In this document: in pieces, positions 10,104-19,551 of the stretch | Layout: every line of letters begins with the position of its first letter | Position numbering within the stretch: the first letter of the stretch is position 1 | Source: Bordetella parapertussis | Lineage (GTDB): Bacteria > Pseudomonadota > Gammaproteobacteria > Burkholderiales > Burkholderiaceae_C | Length of the DNA stretch: 38,401 nucleotides | Direction: 5' to 3' | Assembly (NCBI GenBank): GCA_945861305.1 | Contig: CAMATW010000026.1 | Location: forward strand, 1-38,401 | The notes under the pieces: generated by a model | What the model was told of the DNA's origin: nothing | The model's database searches: none | The model's input: only the letters and a program-made list of their open reading frames with translations | Position numbers and translations under genes: made by a program

Positions 10104-11231
10104 TCAGGGAAGTTGGTAGGCCTGCAGCAAGCCGTCGCGTGTCAAAACAACAAAGCCCCCGTCGGCCAAAGCAGTGGGCGTAGACGCAAAACCATCCGAA
10201 GAGGTTTGCACACGGTTGATCAAACTGCCGTCTGTTGAAGACAGCAGGTACAGCCAACCGCCGCTGTCGCCGATGACGACACCTTTGGGAGTGAACAAAG
10301 GACCGGTTAACTCGCGGTATTTCAAACGGTCAGAGTCCCACAGCCTGTCGCCGGTGGTGCGGCTCCAAGCTTGCACCATGCCGTTGGACTCGGTACCAAT
10401 CAGCGTCTTTGCGTCGCCGTCAACACCATGCGATCCGACGGAAGATCGGGTCCATAAAACACTGCCGCGCAAGGCATCCACACAACCGACTTGCGATTGA
10501 AATGCACGCACACAGACAGAGTTGTCCACGCGAGAAGGCTTGGCAACCAAATCTACCAAACGCTCTAAATCATTGATGCCGCGAGGATTGGCAATGGGCA
10601 CATCCCATTTGAATTGACCGTTGTCAGGGTTGATAGCAGTTAAGCGACCGCCCAAGCCGACCAATAAGGTGTTTTGAAAGGGCATGAGCACGCCGTTTTG
10701 CTTGAGCACCAAGGGTTCACCTGGGCGTTGCTGCAACCACAGGCGCACCCCAGTGGCCAAGTCAAAAGCCAGCACCGAGCGGTCGGCCATCATCATGAAA
10801 ACACGCTCACCCGCCACCAAAGGATGGGTATAAGACTGAGAGGTTAATCGGTTACGCCACAAAACCTTACCGTCTTGCAACATCACCAGTTCGTTGTTCA
10901 GGGTGACCACCGCCACATGCTCACCGTCAAAACCTGCCCCCGTGTTAAGGGCTGTTTTAAGTTCATGACGCCATACAACTTGACCATTGCGCACATTGAC
11001 CACGGCAATCTTGCCATCATCCGAGGTCAGCGCCATGCGTTCTTGCACTGATTGCAAGGTTTGAACGAAGGAGACGTCGCCGCCAAGCTTGAACTGCCAC
11101 AAAGCTTGTATGGGCTTATCCGCTTTGATGGCGGAGATTTGTACGGGTTTGGGCTTTGAGGTTCCGCAGGCGACGAGAAAAAACCCCAAAAAAACTAACA
11201 GAATCCAACGCTGGATGGCAACAGCCTTCAT
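10104..11231 (-). CDS. bamB: outer membrane assembly lipoprotein BamB
   Basis: A 375-residue lipoprotein of the BAM complex, which inserts beta-barrel proteins into the outer membrane. The signal peptide ends in a lipobox L-V-A-C with the acylated cysteine at C22. The mature part consists of repeated PQQ-like beta-propeller blades, seen as recurring patterns such as G-x-V-x-W-R-x-x-L and a-x-D-x-x-T-G-x-x-x-W. The ATG overlaps the stop of the yfgM gene by 4 bases (ATGA), which indicates translational coupling. The yfgM-bamB-der order is the same as in E. coli. bamD is also in this window at 18748. Confidence 0.95.
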   Translation of the reverse strand: MKAVAIQRWILLVFLGFFLVACGTSKPKPVQISAIKADKPIQALWQFKLGGDVSFVQTLQSVQERMALTSDDGKIAVVNVRNGQVVWRHELKTALNTGAGFDGEHVAVVTLNNELVMLQDGKVLWRNRLTSQSYTHPLVAGERVFMMMADRSVLAFDLATGVRLWLQQRPGEPLVLKQNGVLMPFQNTLLVGLGGRLTAINPDNGQFKWDVPIANPRGINDLERLVDLVAKPSRVDNSVCVRAFQSQVGCVDALRGSVLWTRSSVGSHGVDGDAKTLIGTESNGMVQAWSRTTGDRLWDSDRLKYRELTGPLFTPKGVVIGDSGGWLYLLSSTDGSLINRVQTSSDGFASTPTALADGGFVVLTRDGLLQAYQLP

Positions 11232-11893
11232 TTTTTGAACTCAGGCGAAGCAACGTCAACACCCAAGGTGCCTAACTTGACCTCGATCAAGCGACGGTAC
11301 TCGGTAGACTCTTCCATGCTTTTGTATGCGCTGGTGAACCGGGTTTTGGCTTCTTCGTGTTTGCCCTCAATCAGCGCGATATCACCCATTCGGTCATCAA
11401 AGAGCGGCTGAAACCCTGCAGGAGCAGTTTTACCTTCCACCCAACTGCGGGCTTTGGCCATGTCTTTTCGTTCAATAGCCAAGGCTGACAAACGCAGACG
11501 AGCCAAGGCGATATAAGCTTGGTCGGAAGCATGGTCAACCACCCACTCAAGAGGTTTTTCTGCATCCGCAGCTTTGTCTTTGTCGAAATAGGTTTTCGCG
11601 GCTAATAAGGATGCTTGGGCAGTCAATGTGGTGCGGGGGAACTTATCCTGCATGTCGCTGAGCGAGCGAGCTAAAAGCGCTAAATCGCCTTGCTTGCTGG
11701 CTTCTTCAAAGGTGTCAAACAACACAGCGGCCTGCGTGGCCTGACGCTGCTGCCAATAGTTCCAACCGTTCCAAGCGGCAAAACACACCAGCACCAAAGT
11801 AACAAAACCTGTGATGAGGTTGCCCCATTGGGCCCAAAAAGATTTGATTTGGTCGAGTTGCTCTTGTTCTTCAAGATCGAGATGCGAAGCCAT
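11228..11893 (-). CDS. yfgM: YfgM-type membrane-anchored TPR protein
   Basis: A 221-residue protein with a short cytoplasmic N-terminus, one membrane segment at about 24-44, and a helical periplasmic part with degenerate TPR units (A-L-A-R-L-R-L-S-A-L-A and similar). This layout and its place before bamB match YfgM, which in E. coli contacts the SecYEG translocon and the periplasmic chaperone PpiD. The ATG at 11893 is preceded by CAGGA at a good distance. The gene follows hisS by 24 bases and overlaps bamB by 4. Confidence 0.88.
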   Translation of the reverse strand: MASHLDLEEQEQLDQIKSFWAQWGNLITGFVTLVLVCFAAWNGWNYWQQRQATQAAVLFDTFEEASKQGDLALLARSLSDMQDKFPRTTLTAQASLLAAKTYFDKDKAADAEKPLEWVVDHASDQAYIALARLRLSALAIERKDMAKARSWVEGKTAPAGFQPLFDDRMGDIALIEGKHEEAKTRFTSAYKSMEESTEYRRLIEVKLGTLGVDVASPEFKK

Positions 11894-11917
11894 GATTTTC
11901 CTGATATTGCAGTAAAA

Positions 11918-13213
11918 CTAAAGTGCGGATTGTAGGCTGAGGCCCCAACCGCGGATATCGGCCAAGGTCTCGGTGCGCTGTGCGCCCTGCCCATCGCGCA
12001 AGCTCTTGACCGTTACCTGCCCTTGGGCAAGCTCATCTGGGCCAAAAACCAGTGCAAAACTGGCGCCACTGCTATCAGCCTTTTTGAACTGCGATTTCAT
12101 GCTGCCCATGCCCTCGTTGCTGTTGGCAGGCGAATGCATTTGCACCGAAACACCCATGCCGCGAAGGCTTTGCAACACAGGCAAGACCGTTGGTAAAGCG
12201 GAAGTTTCGGGCACGATGGCATAAACATCAGGCGCCGTTTCCACACTGAATGCGCCCTGTTCTTTCAGCAACTCGAGCACCCGTTCCACACCCAAAGCCC
12301 AACCCACAGCGGGGGCCGGTTTGCCGCCAATTTGCTCGATCAGGTAGTCGTAACGACCGCCCCCACACACGGTCCCCTGTGAGCCCAGTTGATCAGTGAT
12401 GAACTCAAACACGGTGAGGTTGTAATAGTCCATGCCACGCACTAAACGCGGGTTGATGGTGTAGGTCACACCATTGGCATCCAAGATGGCTTTGACCGCA
12501 TTGAAATGCGCCAAGCTCTCTGGACCTAAAAAGTCCAGCAACTTAGGTGCAGAGTCGTTCAAGGCTTTCATCGCTGGGTTTTTGCTGTCCAAAATCCGCA
12601 AAGGGTTGCTGTGCAAACGGCGTTTAGCGTCTTCGTCCAACTGATCGGCGTGTTGCTCAAAATAAGCGATCAACGCAGCACGATGCTGCAAACGCTCTGG
12701 TGGTTGGCCCAAACTGTTGAGTTCCAAGCGGACTTTTTTCAGCCCTAAAGCCTGCCAAAGCGCAACGGCCAACAAAATCAATTCGGCGTCCACCTCGGGG
12801 CCTCCAAAACCCAGCGCTTCAGCGCCAATTTGGTGGAACTGTCTGTACCTGCCCCGCTGTGGGCGTTCATGGCGAAACATGGGACCCATGTAATACAAGC
12901 GTTTGCCGCCTTCATAAAGCAAGTTGTGCTCAACCACAGCGCGAACCACACCCGCGGTGGACTCGGGGCGTAAGGTGAGTTGCTCGCCGTTTAAGCGGTC
13001 TTCAAAGGAGTACATCTCCTTTTCAACGATATCGGTCACCTCGCCCAAGCCGCGAACAAACAAGGCGGTGGGCTCGACGATGGGTGTGCGGATGTTGCGG
13101 TAGGCGTGTACACGCATGACCTCGCGTACAGCGGCTTCCAGCGCCTCCCAACGCGCCGAATCGGGCGGCAATATGTCGTTCATGCCTTTGACGGCGGTTA
13201 ATTTGTCAGCCAT
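11918..13213 (-). CDS. hisS: histidyl-tRNA synthetase
   Basis: A 431-residue class II aminoacyl-tRNA synthetase that charges tRNA-His. The catalytic domain shows L-R-P-E-S-T at 81-86 and motif 2, [14 protein letters not shown], at 113-126. The histidine-specific blocks L-V-R-G-M-D-Y-Y and G-G-G-R-Y-D-Y-L follow in the middle of the protein, and an anticodon-binding domain forms the last 100 residues. Length is typical. It lies 21 bases after ispG, and the gap and ispG stop contain a 6-bp-arm inverted repeat (see separate entry). The start is ATG without a clear Shine-Dalgarno sequence. Confidence 0.98.
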   Translation of the reverse strand: MADKLTAVKGMNDILPPDSARWEALEAAVREVMRVHAYRNIRTPIVEPTALFVRGLGEVTDIVEKEMYSFEDRLNGEQLTLRPESTAGVVRAVVEHNLLYEGGKRLYYMGPMFRHERPQRGRYRQFHQIGAEALGFGGPEVDAELILLAVALWQALGLKKVRLELNSLGQPPERLQHRAALIAYFEQHADQLDEDAKRRLHSNPLRILDSKNPAMKALNDSAPKLLDFLGPESLAHFNAVKAILDANGVTYTINPRLVRGMDYYNLTVFEFITDQLGSQGTVCGGGRYDYLIEQIGGKPAPAVGWALGVERVLELLKEQGAFSVETAPDVYAIVPETSALPTVLPVLQSLRGMGVSVQMHSPANSNEGMGSMKSQFKKADSSGASFALVFGPDELAQGQVTVKSLRDGQGAQRTETLADIRGWGLSLQSAL

Positions 13214-13221
13214 GGTGTTTG

Positions 13222-13236
13222 AAGGCGGTACGCCTT
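13222..13236 (-). promoter_or_regulatory. inverted repeat at the ispG stop / hisS leader
   Basis: A perfect 6-bp-arm inverted repeat with a 3-base loop (AAGGCG, GTA, CGCCTT on the plus strand). It overlaps the ispG stop codon and ends 8 bases before the hisS start. In the minus-strand transcript it would fold into a compact hairpin just where a hisS ribosome binding site would be expected. It has no T-run, so it is not a typical terminator. It may affect hisS translation or mRNA processing, or be chance. Confidence 0.35.
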
Positions 13237-14497
13237 AGGCGCTGACCGCAAATTTTTTATGTATGTAGTTCTCGACAATATCGTGGAATTCTTTGGCGAT
13301 ATTGTCGCCTCGCAGAGTGAGTGCTTTTTCGCCATCAATAAAGACGGGTGCCGCAGGCGCTTCTCCGTTGCCAGGCAAGCTGATGCCGACGTCTGCGTGC
13401 TTGCTTTCACCTGGGCCATTGACAATACAACCCATGACCGCCACTTTCAGACCCTCTACACCGGGGTACTGTTTGCGCCACACCGGCATTTTGTCGCGCA
13501 AAAACACGTCGATTTCTTGAGCGAGTTCTTGGAAGGTAGTGCTGGTGGTACGTCCGCAGCCAGGGCAAGCGGTGACACTGGGCACAAAACTGCGCAGCCC
13601 CAAGGCTTGCAAAATTTCGGTAGCAATCAACACCTCTTGGGTGCGAGCTTCCCCCGGCTGGGGGGTGAGCGACACACGGATGGTGTCGCCAATGCCTTCT
13701 TGCAGCAACAAACCCAAGGCCACACTGGAGGCGGCGGTTCCTTTGACACCCATGCCCGCCTCGGTCAGTCCCAAATGAAGGGAATGGTTGGTTCTCTTGG
13801 CAAGTTCGCGGTAAACCGCCACGAGGTCTTGCACTCCGCTCATCTTGCAACTGAGGATGATTTGCTGACGCGGCAGGCCTAAACGCTCGGCTAACTCAGC
13901 CGATTCCAGCGCCGAGGTGACCAAGGCTTGGTACATCACCTGTTTGGCATCCCAAGGGTTGGAGCGCAAGGCGTTGTCGTCCATGAGTTTGGCCAGCAGT
14001 TCTTGGTCTAAGCTGCCCCAGTTCACGCCAATGCGCACGGCTTTGTCGTACTTGACGGCGGCCTCGATCATTTGGGCAAACTGCTTGTCGTGTTTGTCAC
14101 CCTTGCCCACATTGCCAGGGTTGATGCGGTACTTGGACAATGCTTTGGCGCAGTCTGGAAATTCGGTCAACAACCTGTGTCCGTTGTAGTGGAAGTCACC
14201 AATCAGGGGCACGTGTATGCCCATTTTGTCGAGCTGTTCTCGTATGTAGGGAACAGCCTTGGCAGATTCGGGTGTGTCCACAGTGATGCGCACCAGCTCT
14301 GAGCCAGCCAGCGCCAGTTCTTTCACTTGAATGGCTGTGCCGATGGCGTCACCAGTGTCAGTGTTGGTCATGGATTGCACACGCACTGGCGCGTCTCCGC
14401 CCACAGTCACCACATGGTCGCCCCAGCTCACCTTGGCTTGCAGGCTGTGGTGACGCGCGGGAATAGAGAAAGGAATAGCTTGTTCAGTTGATGTCAT
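13235..14497 (-). CDS. ispG: 4-hydroxy-3-methylbut-2-enyl diphosphate synthase (GcpE)
   Basis: A 420-residue iron-sulfur enzyme of the MEP isoprenoid pathway. It reduces methylerythritol cyclodiphosphate to HMBPP. The TIM-barrel part starts with [18 protein letters not shown]. The cluster ligands are visible in A-C-P-G-C-G-R-T and in [13 protein letters not shown] start 21 bases upstream would overlap rlmN. The ATG at 14497, beginning M-T-S-T-E-Q, is preferred and lies 17 bases after the rlmN stop. In relatives I know, pilF and a rodZ-like gene usually sit between rlmN and ispG; here nothing does. Confidence 0.96.
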   Translation of the reverse strand: MTSTEQAIPFSIPARHHSLQAKVSWGDHVVTVGGDAPVRVQSMTNTDTGDAIGTAIQVKELALAGSELVRITVDTPESAKAVPYIREQLDKMGIHVPLIGDFHYNGHRLLTEFPDCAKALSKYRINPGNVGKGDKHDKQFAQMIEAAVKYDKAVRIGVNWGSLDQELLAKLMDDNALRSNPWDAKQVMYQALVTSALESAELAERLGLPRQQIILSCKMSGVQDLVAVYRELAKRTNHSLHLGLTEAGMGVKGTAASSVALGLLLQEGIGDTIRVSLTPQPGEARTQEVLIATEILQALGLRSFVPSVTACPGCGRTTSTTFQELAQEIDVFLRDKMPVWRKQYPGVEGLKVAVMGCIVNGPGESKHADVGISLPGNGEAPAAPVFIDGEKALTLRGDNIAKEFHDIVENYIHKKFAVSA

Positions 14498-14514
14498 GGT
14501 TGAATTTTGCCGTA

Positions 14515-15624
14515 TCAAGCATGAATGCGAATGAACTTGGCACGTCTACCCGACACATCAGTGCGGTCTTGGACTTCTCCCGCCAATTGGCCGCAGGCCG
14601 CCGCAATGTCGTCGCCGCGGGTCTTGCGAATGGTGGTAACGATGCCAGCCTCACTCAGAATAGCTGCGAAGGCTTTGACCCTTTCGGGCGGAGAGCGCGT
14701 CAAACCCGAAGCGGGATAGGGGTTGAAGGGAATCAGGTTGAACTTACAAGGCAAGGGCTCTGAGTTAGGGGGACGAACCAGCTCGACCAAGGCCTTGGCA
14801 TGAGCATCTGTGTCGTTCACGCCGTCGAGCATGCAGTACTCAAAAGTGATGAAGTCACGTGGGGCATGGTCCAAATAGTCGCGGCAGGCTTGCAGCAATT
14901 CCGCCAAGGGATATTTTATATTTAAAGGGACCAATTCATCGCGTAAGGCGTCAGAGGGCGCATGCAAAGACACTGCCAAAGCCACAGGGCAGTCAAGGCC
15001 GAGACGTTCCATCATAGGCACCACACCCGAGGTGGAGACCGTCACGCGGCGACGCGAAAGCCCATAGCCGTGGTCGTCCAGCATGGTTTTGAGCGCAGGA
15101 ACCAAGGCGGCGTAATTTTGCAAGGGCTCACCCATGCCCATCATCACCACATTGGAGATAACCCGCTCGTCCACGCCGCGCTCATGGCGCAAAGTGCGTT
15201 CGGCAAACCACAGCTGTGCATTGATTTCTGCTGTGCTCAGGTTGCGGCTGAAGCCCTGTGCGCCGGTCGAGCAAAACGTGCAACCCACGGCACAGCCGGC
15301 CTGGGAAGAAATGCACAAGGTCCCGCGGTCGGTCTCAGGGATGAACACCGTTTCGATGGCATTGCCCTGCCCCACATCGAACATCCATTTGATGGTGCCG
15401 TCCGCTGAGTCGTGGCGACTGACAACTGGGAGGGGGACAATTTCAGCGCTGACTTGCAACTTGGTGCGCAGGCTTTGCGCCAAGTCGCTCATTTGCGCAA
15501 AATCAGACACGCCTTTTTGGTGGATCCAGCGGAAAAGCTGAACGGCACGGAATTTTTTTTCCCCTTGCGCCAAGCACCAAGCGACCAAACCGTCTAGATC
15601 GAAATCAAGCAGGTTGGTCTTCAT
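14515..15624 (-). CDS. rlmN: 23S rRNA/tRNA adenine-C2 methyltransferase RlmN
   Basis: A 369-residue radical SAM methyltransferase that methylates A2503 of 23S rRNA and A37 of certain tRNAs. The radical SAM cluster motif C-x3-C-x2-C is at C111, C115 and C118, in an [12 protein letters not shown] context. The catalytic C-terminal cysteine is C344 in [10 protein letters not shown]. The M-G-M-G-E-P-L motif that contacts SAM is also present. Length is normal. It lies 22 bases after ndk, in the usual ndk-rlmN order. Confidence 0.97.
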   Translation of the reverse strand: MKTNLLDFDLDGLVAWCLAQGEKKFRAVQLFRWIHQKGVSDFAQMSDLAQSLRTKLQVSAEIVPLPVVSRHDSADGTIKWMFDVGQGNAIETVFIPETDRGTLCISSQAGCAVGCTFCSTGAQGFSRNLSTAEINAQLWFAERTLRHERGVDERVISNVVMMGMGEPLQNYAALVPALKTMLDDHGYGLSRRRVTVSTSGVVPMMERLGLDCPVALAVSLHAPSDALRDELVPLNIKYPLAELLQACRDYLDHAPRDFITFEYCMLDGVNDTDAHAKALVELVRPPNSEPLPCKFNLIPFNPYPASGLTRSPPERVKAFAAILSEAGIVTTIRKTRGDDIAAACGQLAGEVQDRTDVSGRRAKFIRIHA

Positions 15625-15646
15625 GGCTTAGCGGGGGAAAGGCATA

Positions 15647-16072
15647 TTAATGACCAAAGACATTCATGCCAGCGAAAAAGAAGGCAATTTCATGGGCTGC
15701 GGTGTCGGGGCCGTCAGAGCCATGAACCGCATTGGCGTCGATACTGTCCGCGAAATCGGCTCGTATGGTGCCTTTGTCGGCCTTCTTGGGGTCGGTAGCG
15801 CCCATGAGATCGCGGTTTTTCAAAATCGCGTTCTCACCTTCAAGCACTTGAATCATGACGGGGCCAGAAATCATGAAATCGACCAAATCTTTGAAGAAAG
15901 GACGCGCTTTGTGAACACCGTAAAAAGCTTCGGCTTCGCCACGGCTGAGATGCGCCATGCGCGAGGCGATGACTTTGAGGCCAGCGCCTTCAAAACGCGA
16001 ATAAATTTGGCCAATGACGTTTTTGGCCACTGCGTCAGGTTTGATGATGGAGAGGGTGCGTTCAATTGCCAT
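15647..16072 (-). CDS. ndk: nucleoside diphosphate kinase
   Basis: A 141-residue enzyme that passes the gamma phosphate of ATP to other nucleoside diphosphates through a phosphohistidine. The catalytic histidine is H117 in N-A-V-H-G-S-D, the family signature. The start [11 protein letters not shown] is diagnostic. The frame is open 8 codons further upstream, but the ATG at 16072 gives the standard M-A-I-E-R-T-L N-terminus and the usual length. It stands between rluB and rlmN. Confidence 0.98.
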   Translation of the reverse strand: MAIERTLSIIKPDAVAKNVIGQIYSRFEGAGLKVIASRMAHLSRGEAEAFYGVHKARPFFKDLVDFMISGPVMIQVLEGENAILKNRDLMGATDPKKADKGTIRADFADSIDANAVHGSDGPDTAAHEIAFFFAGMNVFGH

Positions 16073-16122
16073 GGTTAAGTTTCCAAAAGTTATCAAAAAA
16101 TGGGGGAGCTATGCCCAAAATG

Positions 16123-17061
16123 TCAGATTTTAGCCTTGCGGGGCTTGGGCTTAGATCGAGCCAGTGCAGTTTTTTGGTCGCGCCGCTGTCGGGCCAAGCT
16201 GTCTGCACCAATAAACAACTCGCGAGAAGGGGTTGCTTTACCGGTTTTGGCAGATGTGCGTCTGGGCAGGCTGGGCTTGGCAACCGTGGCTTGGTGCGGT
16301 GTTTTAGCCGCACCAAGATGCGATGCGCCTGCACTTCGGGTGAGTTGGTCGATATCGGCAGCGTCTAACTCCATCCAGTCACCGCGCTTTAAGCCACGGG
16401 GCAGCACCATCTTGCCGTAGCGAATCCGGATCAGGCGACTGACTGCATGGCCCACCGCCTCGAACATGCGACGCACCTCACGGTTGCGCCCTTCTTGGAT
16501 GGTGACACGGTACCAACAATTGGCGCCCTCGCCACCGCCATCCTCTAAGCTACCAAACTGGGCCATGCCGTCTTCAAGGTTGACGCCTGACAGCAACTTT
16601 TCCTTTTCGATATTGCTCAAAGCCCCCAAGACCCGCACAGCGTACTCACGCTCTAGGCCAAAGCGGGGGTGCATCAGCTTATTCGCAAGCTCACCCGAAC
16701 TCGTGAACAACAACAAGCCCTCGGTATTGAGGTCTAAGCGACCCACGGCTTGCCATTTACCTTGGTAAAGACGGGGAAGTTTGCGAAACACAGTAGGACG
16801 GTTTTGCGGGTCATCACGGCTGACGATTTCGCCCACCGGTTTGTGGTATGCCAAAACGCGTACCGGCATGGCTTGGATACGCACAGGAATCGCCCTGCCA
16901 TTGACCTTGATGCGATCGCCAAACTGTATGCGCTGGCCCACATGGGCAAGCTCATCATTGACAGTGATGCGGCCTTCTCCGATCAGTCGTTCCATCTCTA
17001 AGCGAGAACCCAGCCCAGATTGGGCCAATACTTTGTGTAACTTAGGGGTGTCGTCGCTCAC
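16123..17061 (-). CDS. rluB: 23S rRNA pseudouridine synthase B
   Basis: A 312-residue pseudouridine synthase of the RsuA family. An S4 RNA-binding domain occupies about residues 7-54. The catalytic domain contains [12 protein letters not shown] with the catalytic aspartate D110, and later the [11 protein letters not shown] block typical of RluB/RsuA. The last 70 residues are a basic, alanine-rich tail (ends K-P-K-P-R-K-A-K-I), likely disordered and RNA-contacting. The GTG start overlaps the scpB stop by 4 bases (GTGA), so the pair is probably translationally coupled. RluB rather than RluE or RluF is inferred from the link with scpB. Confidence 0.92.
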   Translation of the reverse strand: MSDDTPKLHKVLAQSGLGSRLEMERLIGEGRITVNDELAHVGQRIQFGDRIKVNGRAIPVRIQAMPVRVLAYHKPVGEIVSRDDPQNRPTVFRKLPRLYQGKWQAVGRLDLNTEGLLLFTSSGELANKLMHPRFGLEREYAVRVLGALSNIEKEKLLSGVNLEDGMAQFGSLEDGGGEGANCWYRVTIQEGRNREVRRMFEAVGHAVSRLIRIRYGKMVLPRGLKRGDWMELDAADIDQLTRSAGASHLGAAKTPHQATVAKPSLPRRTSAKTGKATPSRELFIGADSLARQRRDQKTALARSKPKPRKAKI

Positions 17062-17666
17062 GTGGCGGTCTCGCCAGGCTCTTCCAAGGCCATGGGCATT
17101 TGGGTGGGATCGACTTCCTCGGTGGATGAGGTGTTGAAGAACTCACTCACAGCGCCTGGAGACTCCAAAGGCGGCAACTGGTCGAGTGAAGCCACCCCCA
17201 AATCGTCTAAAAACTGTTTGGTGGTGGCGTAGAGCATGGGCCTGCCCACCGTCTCGCGATGGCCAATGACCTCAACCCAGCCGCGATCCTCTAGTTGCTT
17301 TAAGACCAAGGAGTTGATAGTCACACCACGTATGTCTTCCATGTCGCCGCGCGTTACCGGTTGTCGGTAGGCAATGATGGCCAAGGTTTCCATGGCGGCA
17401 CGTGAGTATTTGGGTGGTTTTTCAGGGTGCAAACGGTCAAGGAAGTCGCGCATTTCGGGGCGGCTTTGCATACGCCAGCCGCTGGCAACTTGCACCAATT
17501 CAATACCGCGCTGCGTCCAGTCGTCTTGGACGTTTTGCAAAAGTGTTTTCAGCGTGTCGGCGCCAAGCTCATCGTTAAACAGCTGGCGCAGCTCGCGCAC
17601 CGACAAAGGTTGTGCGGCGCATAGCAGAGCGGTTTCGAGGACACGCTTGGCATCCAAGGTGTTCAT
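17058..17666 (-). CDS. scpB: segregation and condensation protein B
   Basis: A 202-residue protein of the SMC-ScpAB chromosome condensation complex. It begins [14 protein letters not shown] and has the two winged-helix domains of ScpB. The block [17 protein letters not shown] is characteristic, as is the R-G-V near the second domain. The C-terminal 40 residues are acidic and proline-containing. scpA is not adjacent, which I remember as usual for betaproteobacteria. It lies 34 bases downstream of rluD and overlaps rluB by 4. Confidence 0.94.
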   Translation of the reverse strand: MNTLDAKRVLETALLCAAQPLSVRELRQLFNDELGADTLKTLLQNVQDDWTQRGIELVQVASGWRMQSRPEMRDFLDRLHPEKPPKYSRAAMETLAIIAYRQPVTRGDMEDIRGVTINSLVLKQLEDRGWVEVIGHRETVGRPMLYATTKQFLDDLGVASLDQLPPLESPGAVSEFFNTSSTEEVDPTQMPMALEEPGETAT

Positions 17667-17700
17667 AGCAGGTATTCCGAGGGAAATTTAACCTACCATT

Positions 17701-18708
17701 CTAACTGAGCACCTCGGACAGACCCCAATCTGACAGGGCTTGCTGCATATCGGGTGGTATGGCTCTGTGAAATTGCATGGACTCCCCCGTCATGGGGTGG
17801 AGGAAACCTAATTTATACGCATGTAAAGCCTGACGCTGAAGGTTTGCGGTGTGGCTTCCACCATACAAGGTATCGGCCAACAAGGGGTGACCAATGGATG
17901 CCATATGCACTCGGATTTGGTGAGTGCGACCGGTGTGTAACGTGCAATGCACTAAACAGCCCAAATCTTGGCTTTCCAAGCAGCGCAAACTGGTGTGTGC
18001 GGTTTTGCCGGACTGTTTGGCCAAGTCAACCACCGCCATGCGCAAACGCTGACGTGAGTCACGCCCTATGGGTGCGTCCACATCACGCAACAACGCACCG
18101 CGCCAAGGGCGGTGAGCAATAGCGAGGTACTCGCGGTGGACTTGCCGAGCGGCGATCATCTGTACCAAAGCGTCCATGGCATGTCGTGTGCGGGCGGTGA
18201 CCATCAAACCGCTGGTGTCCTTGTCCAATCGGTGCACGATGCCTGCGCGGGGAATCAATTTAAGGCTGGCATCTAAATACAGCAAACCATTGAGCAAAGT
18301 GCCACTCCAATTGCCTGGGGCCGGATGCACCACCATGCCCACGGGCTTATGAATCACGCGCAAGTGCTCGTCCTCAAAGACCACATCCAAGGGTAAGTCT
18401 TGTGGCACGAAGGCCTGCGACATATCGGTTGGCTGCAATCGCACCTGACAGGCTTCAAACGCTTTGACCAGATGGGCTACTTTGGTGACCATTTGACCGC
18501 CCAAATTGACACAGCCGTCTTCAATCATGTGCTTCAAATGGTTGCGTGAAAACTCGGGCAACAAGCTCACCAAAGCGCGATCTAAGCGCTGTCGATGCAA
18601 CTCGGTGGAAATAGCAAGTTCGCGGACTTCAACCTCGGTGGCGAGGTCATCGCTTTCGAGTTCAGCCAATGTCGGGGGGGCTGGCGGTGCTTTGTGGTTA
18701 GGGCTCAT
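17701..18708 (-). CDS. rluD: 23S rRNA pseudouridine synthase D
   Basis: A 335-residue RluA-family pseudouridine synthase, the family that modifies positions 1911, 1915 and 1917 of 23S rRNA in E. coli. It has an N-terminal S4 domain (around R-L-D-R-A-L-V-S-L-L), the catalytic motif H-R-L-D-K-D-T-S-G-L with D162, and the conserved G-R-T-H-Q-I-R-V-H block. A 20-30-residue acidic and proline-rich leader precedes the S4 domain. It is divergent from bamD across 39 bases, a pairing known from many proteobacteria. It is the first gene of the long minus-strand run. Confidence 0.92.
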   Translation of the reverse strand: MSPNHKAPPAPPTLAELESDDLATEVEVRELAISTELHRQRLDRALVSLLPEFSRNHLKHMIEDGCVNLGGQMVTKVAHLVKAFEACQVRLQPTDMSQAFVPQDLPLDVVFEDEHLRVIHKPVGMVVHPAPGNWSGTLLNGLLYLDASLKLIPRAGIVHRLDKDTSGLMVTARTRHAMDALVQMIAARQVHREYLAIAHRPWRGALLRDVDAPIGRDSRQRLRMAVVDLAKQSGKTAHTSLRCLESQDLGCLVHCTLHTGRTHQIRVHMASIGHPLLADTLYGGSHTANLQRQALHAYKLGFLHPMTGESMQFHRAIPPDMQQALSDWGLSEVLS

Positions 18709-18747
18709 CGTTGATAATGCATGCCATTCAAAGCCTAAAGGTTGACT

Positions 18748-19551
18748 GTGTTGAGATTTTTTTCATTATCGGTGGTGTTGGCAACGCTTGTGCTCTTCGG
18801 TTGCGCGGCCGACGAAAAAGATAAAACTCTAAAGATGAAACCAGAGGAACTTTACGAGGAAGCCCGTGACAACATGAACGGAGCTTTGTACGATAAGGCG
18901 ATTGCCCTTTACGACAAACTCGAAGGAAGGGCTGCCGGCACCGTGCTTTCTCAGCAAGCTCAGTTGGACAAAGCCTACGCGATGTTCAAAAATGGTGACC
19001 GCGCCACGGCCATCGTCACGCTTGACCGTTTTATTAAGCTTAACCCTGCCAGCCCAGCCCTTGACTACGCGCTATACCTCAAAGGCACAGTCAATTTCAA
19101 TGATGACTTAGGACTGCTTTCCAAATGGTTCAAGCAAGATTTGGCGGAACGCGACCAAATGGCGGCTCGCGAATCTTTCGAAGCCTACAAAGAACTGGTA
19201 ACCCGCTTTCCCCAATCAAACTACACCCCTGACGCCACCTTGCGTATGCGTCATATTGTTAATTTGCTAGCGAAATCCGAAATCAAAGTTGCTCGTCACT
19301 ATTTCAAAAAAGGCGCTTATGTGGCAGCCATCAACCGCGCACAAACCACACTTAACGACTACCAAAATATTGCAGCAGTAGAAGACGCTCTGATTATTTT
19401 GATCGACTCTTATGAGGCTTTGGGCTTGACCAAACTCAAGGAAGACACCCTTCGGGTGCTTGAAAGCTCTTATCCCAAAAGCCAGTATTTCATCGATAAA
19501 GCACCCCCACCGCCAGCACCGCCTACAAAGAGTTGGTATCAATTTTGGTGA
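18748..19551 (+). CDS. bamD: outer membrane assembly lipoprotein BamD
   Basis: An essential BAM-complex lipoprotein, built of TPR repeats, that acts with BamA. The signal peptide ends in the lipobox L-F-G-C, with the acylated cysteine at residue 19 from the start chosen here. The family blocks E-L-Y-E-E-A-R, F-I-K-L-N-P and R-F-P-Q-S-N-Y are present, followed by about five TPR-like units. A TTG six bases earlier touches the Shine-Dalgarno sequence AAAGG (18737-18741) directly. The GTG at 18748 is 6 bases from it and is preferred; TTG at 18751 is also possible. The C-terminus is a short proline-rich tail. Its last 29 bases overlap the tail of the convergent helicase gene. Confidence 0.95.
   Translation: MLRFFSLSVVLATLVLFGCAADEKDKTLKMKPEELYEEARDNMNGALYDKAIALYDKLEGRAAGTVLSQQAQLDKAYAMFKNGDRATAIVTLDRFIKLNPASPALDYALYLKGTVNFNDDLGLLSKWFKQDLAERDQMAARESFEAYKELVTRFPQSNYTPDATLRMRHIVNLLAKSEIKVARHYFKKGAYVAAINRAQTTLNDYQNIAAVEDALIILIDSYEALGLTKLKEDTLRVLESSYPKSQYFIDKAPPPPAPPTKSWYQFW

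Noticed and set aside
14498..14518. TTG start of ispG at 14518
   Set aside because: It overlaps the rlmN stop and adds seven residues without family support; ATG at 14497 is preferred.
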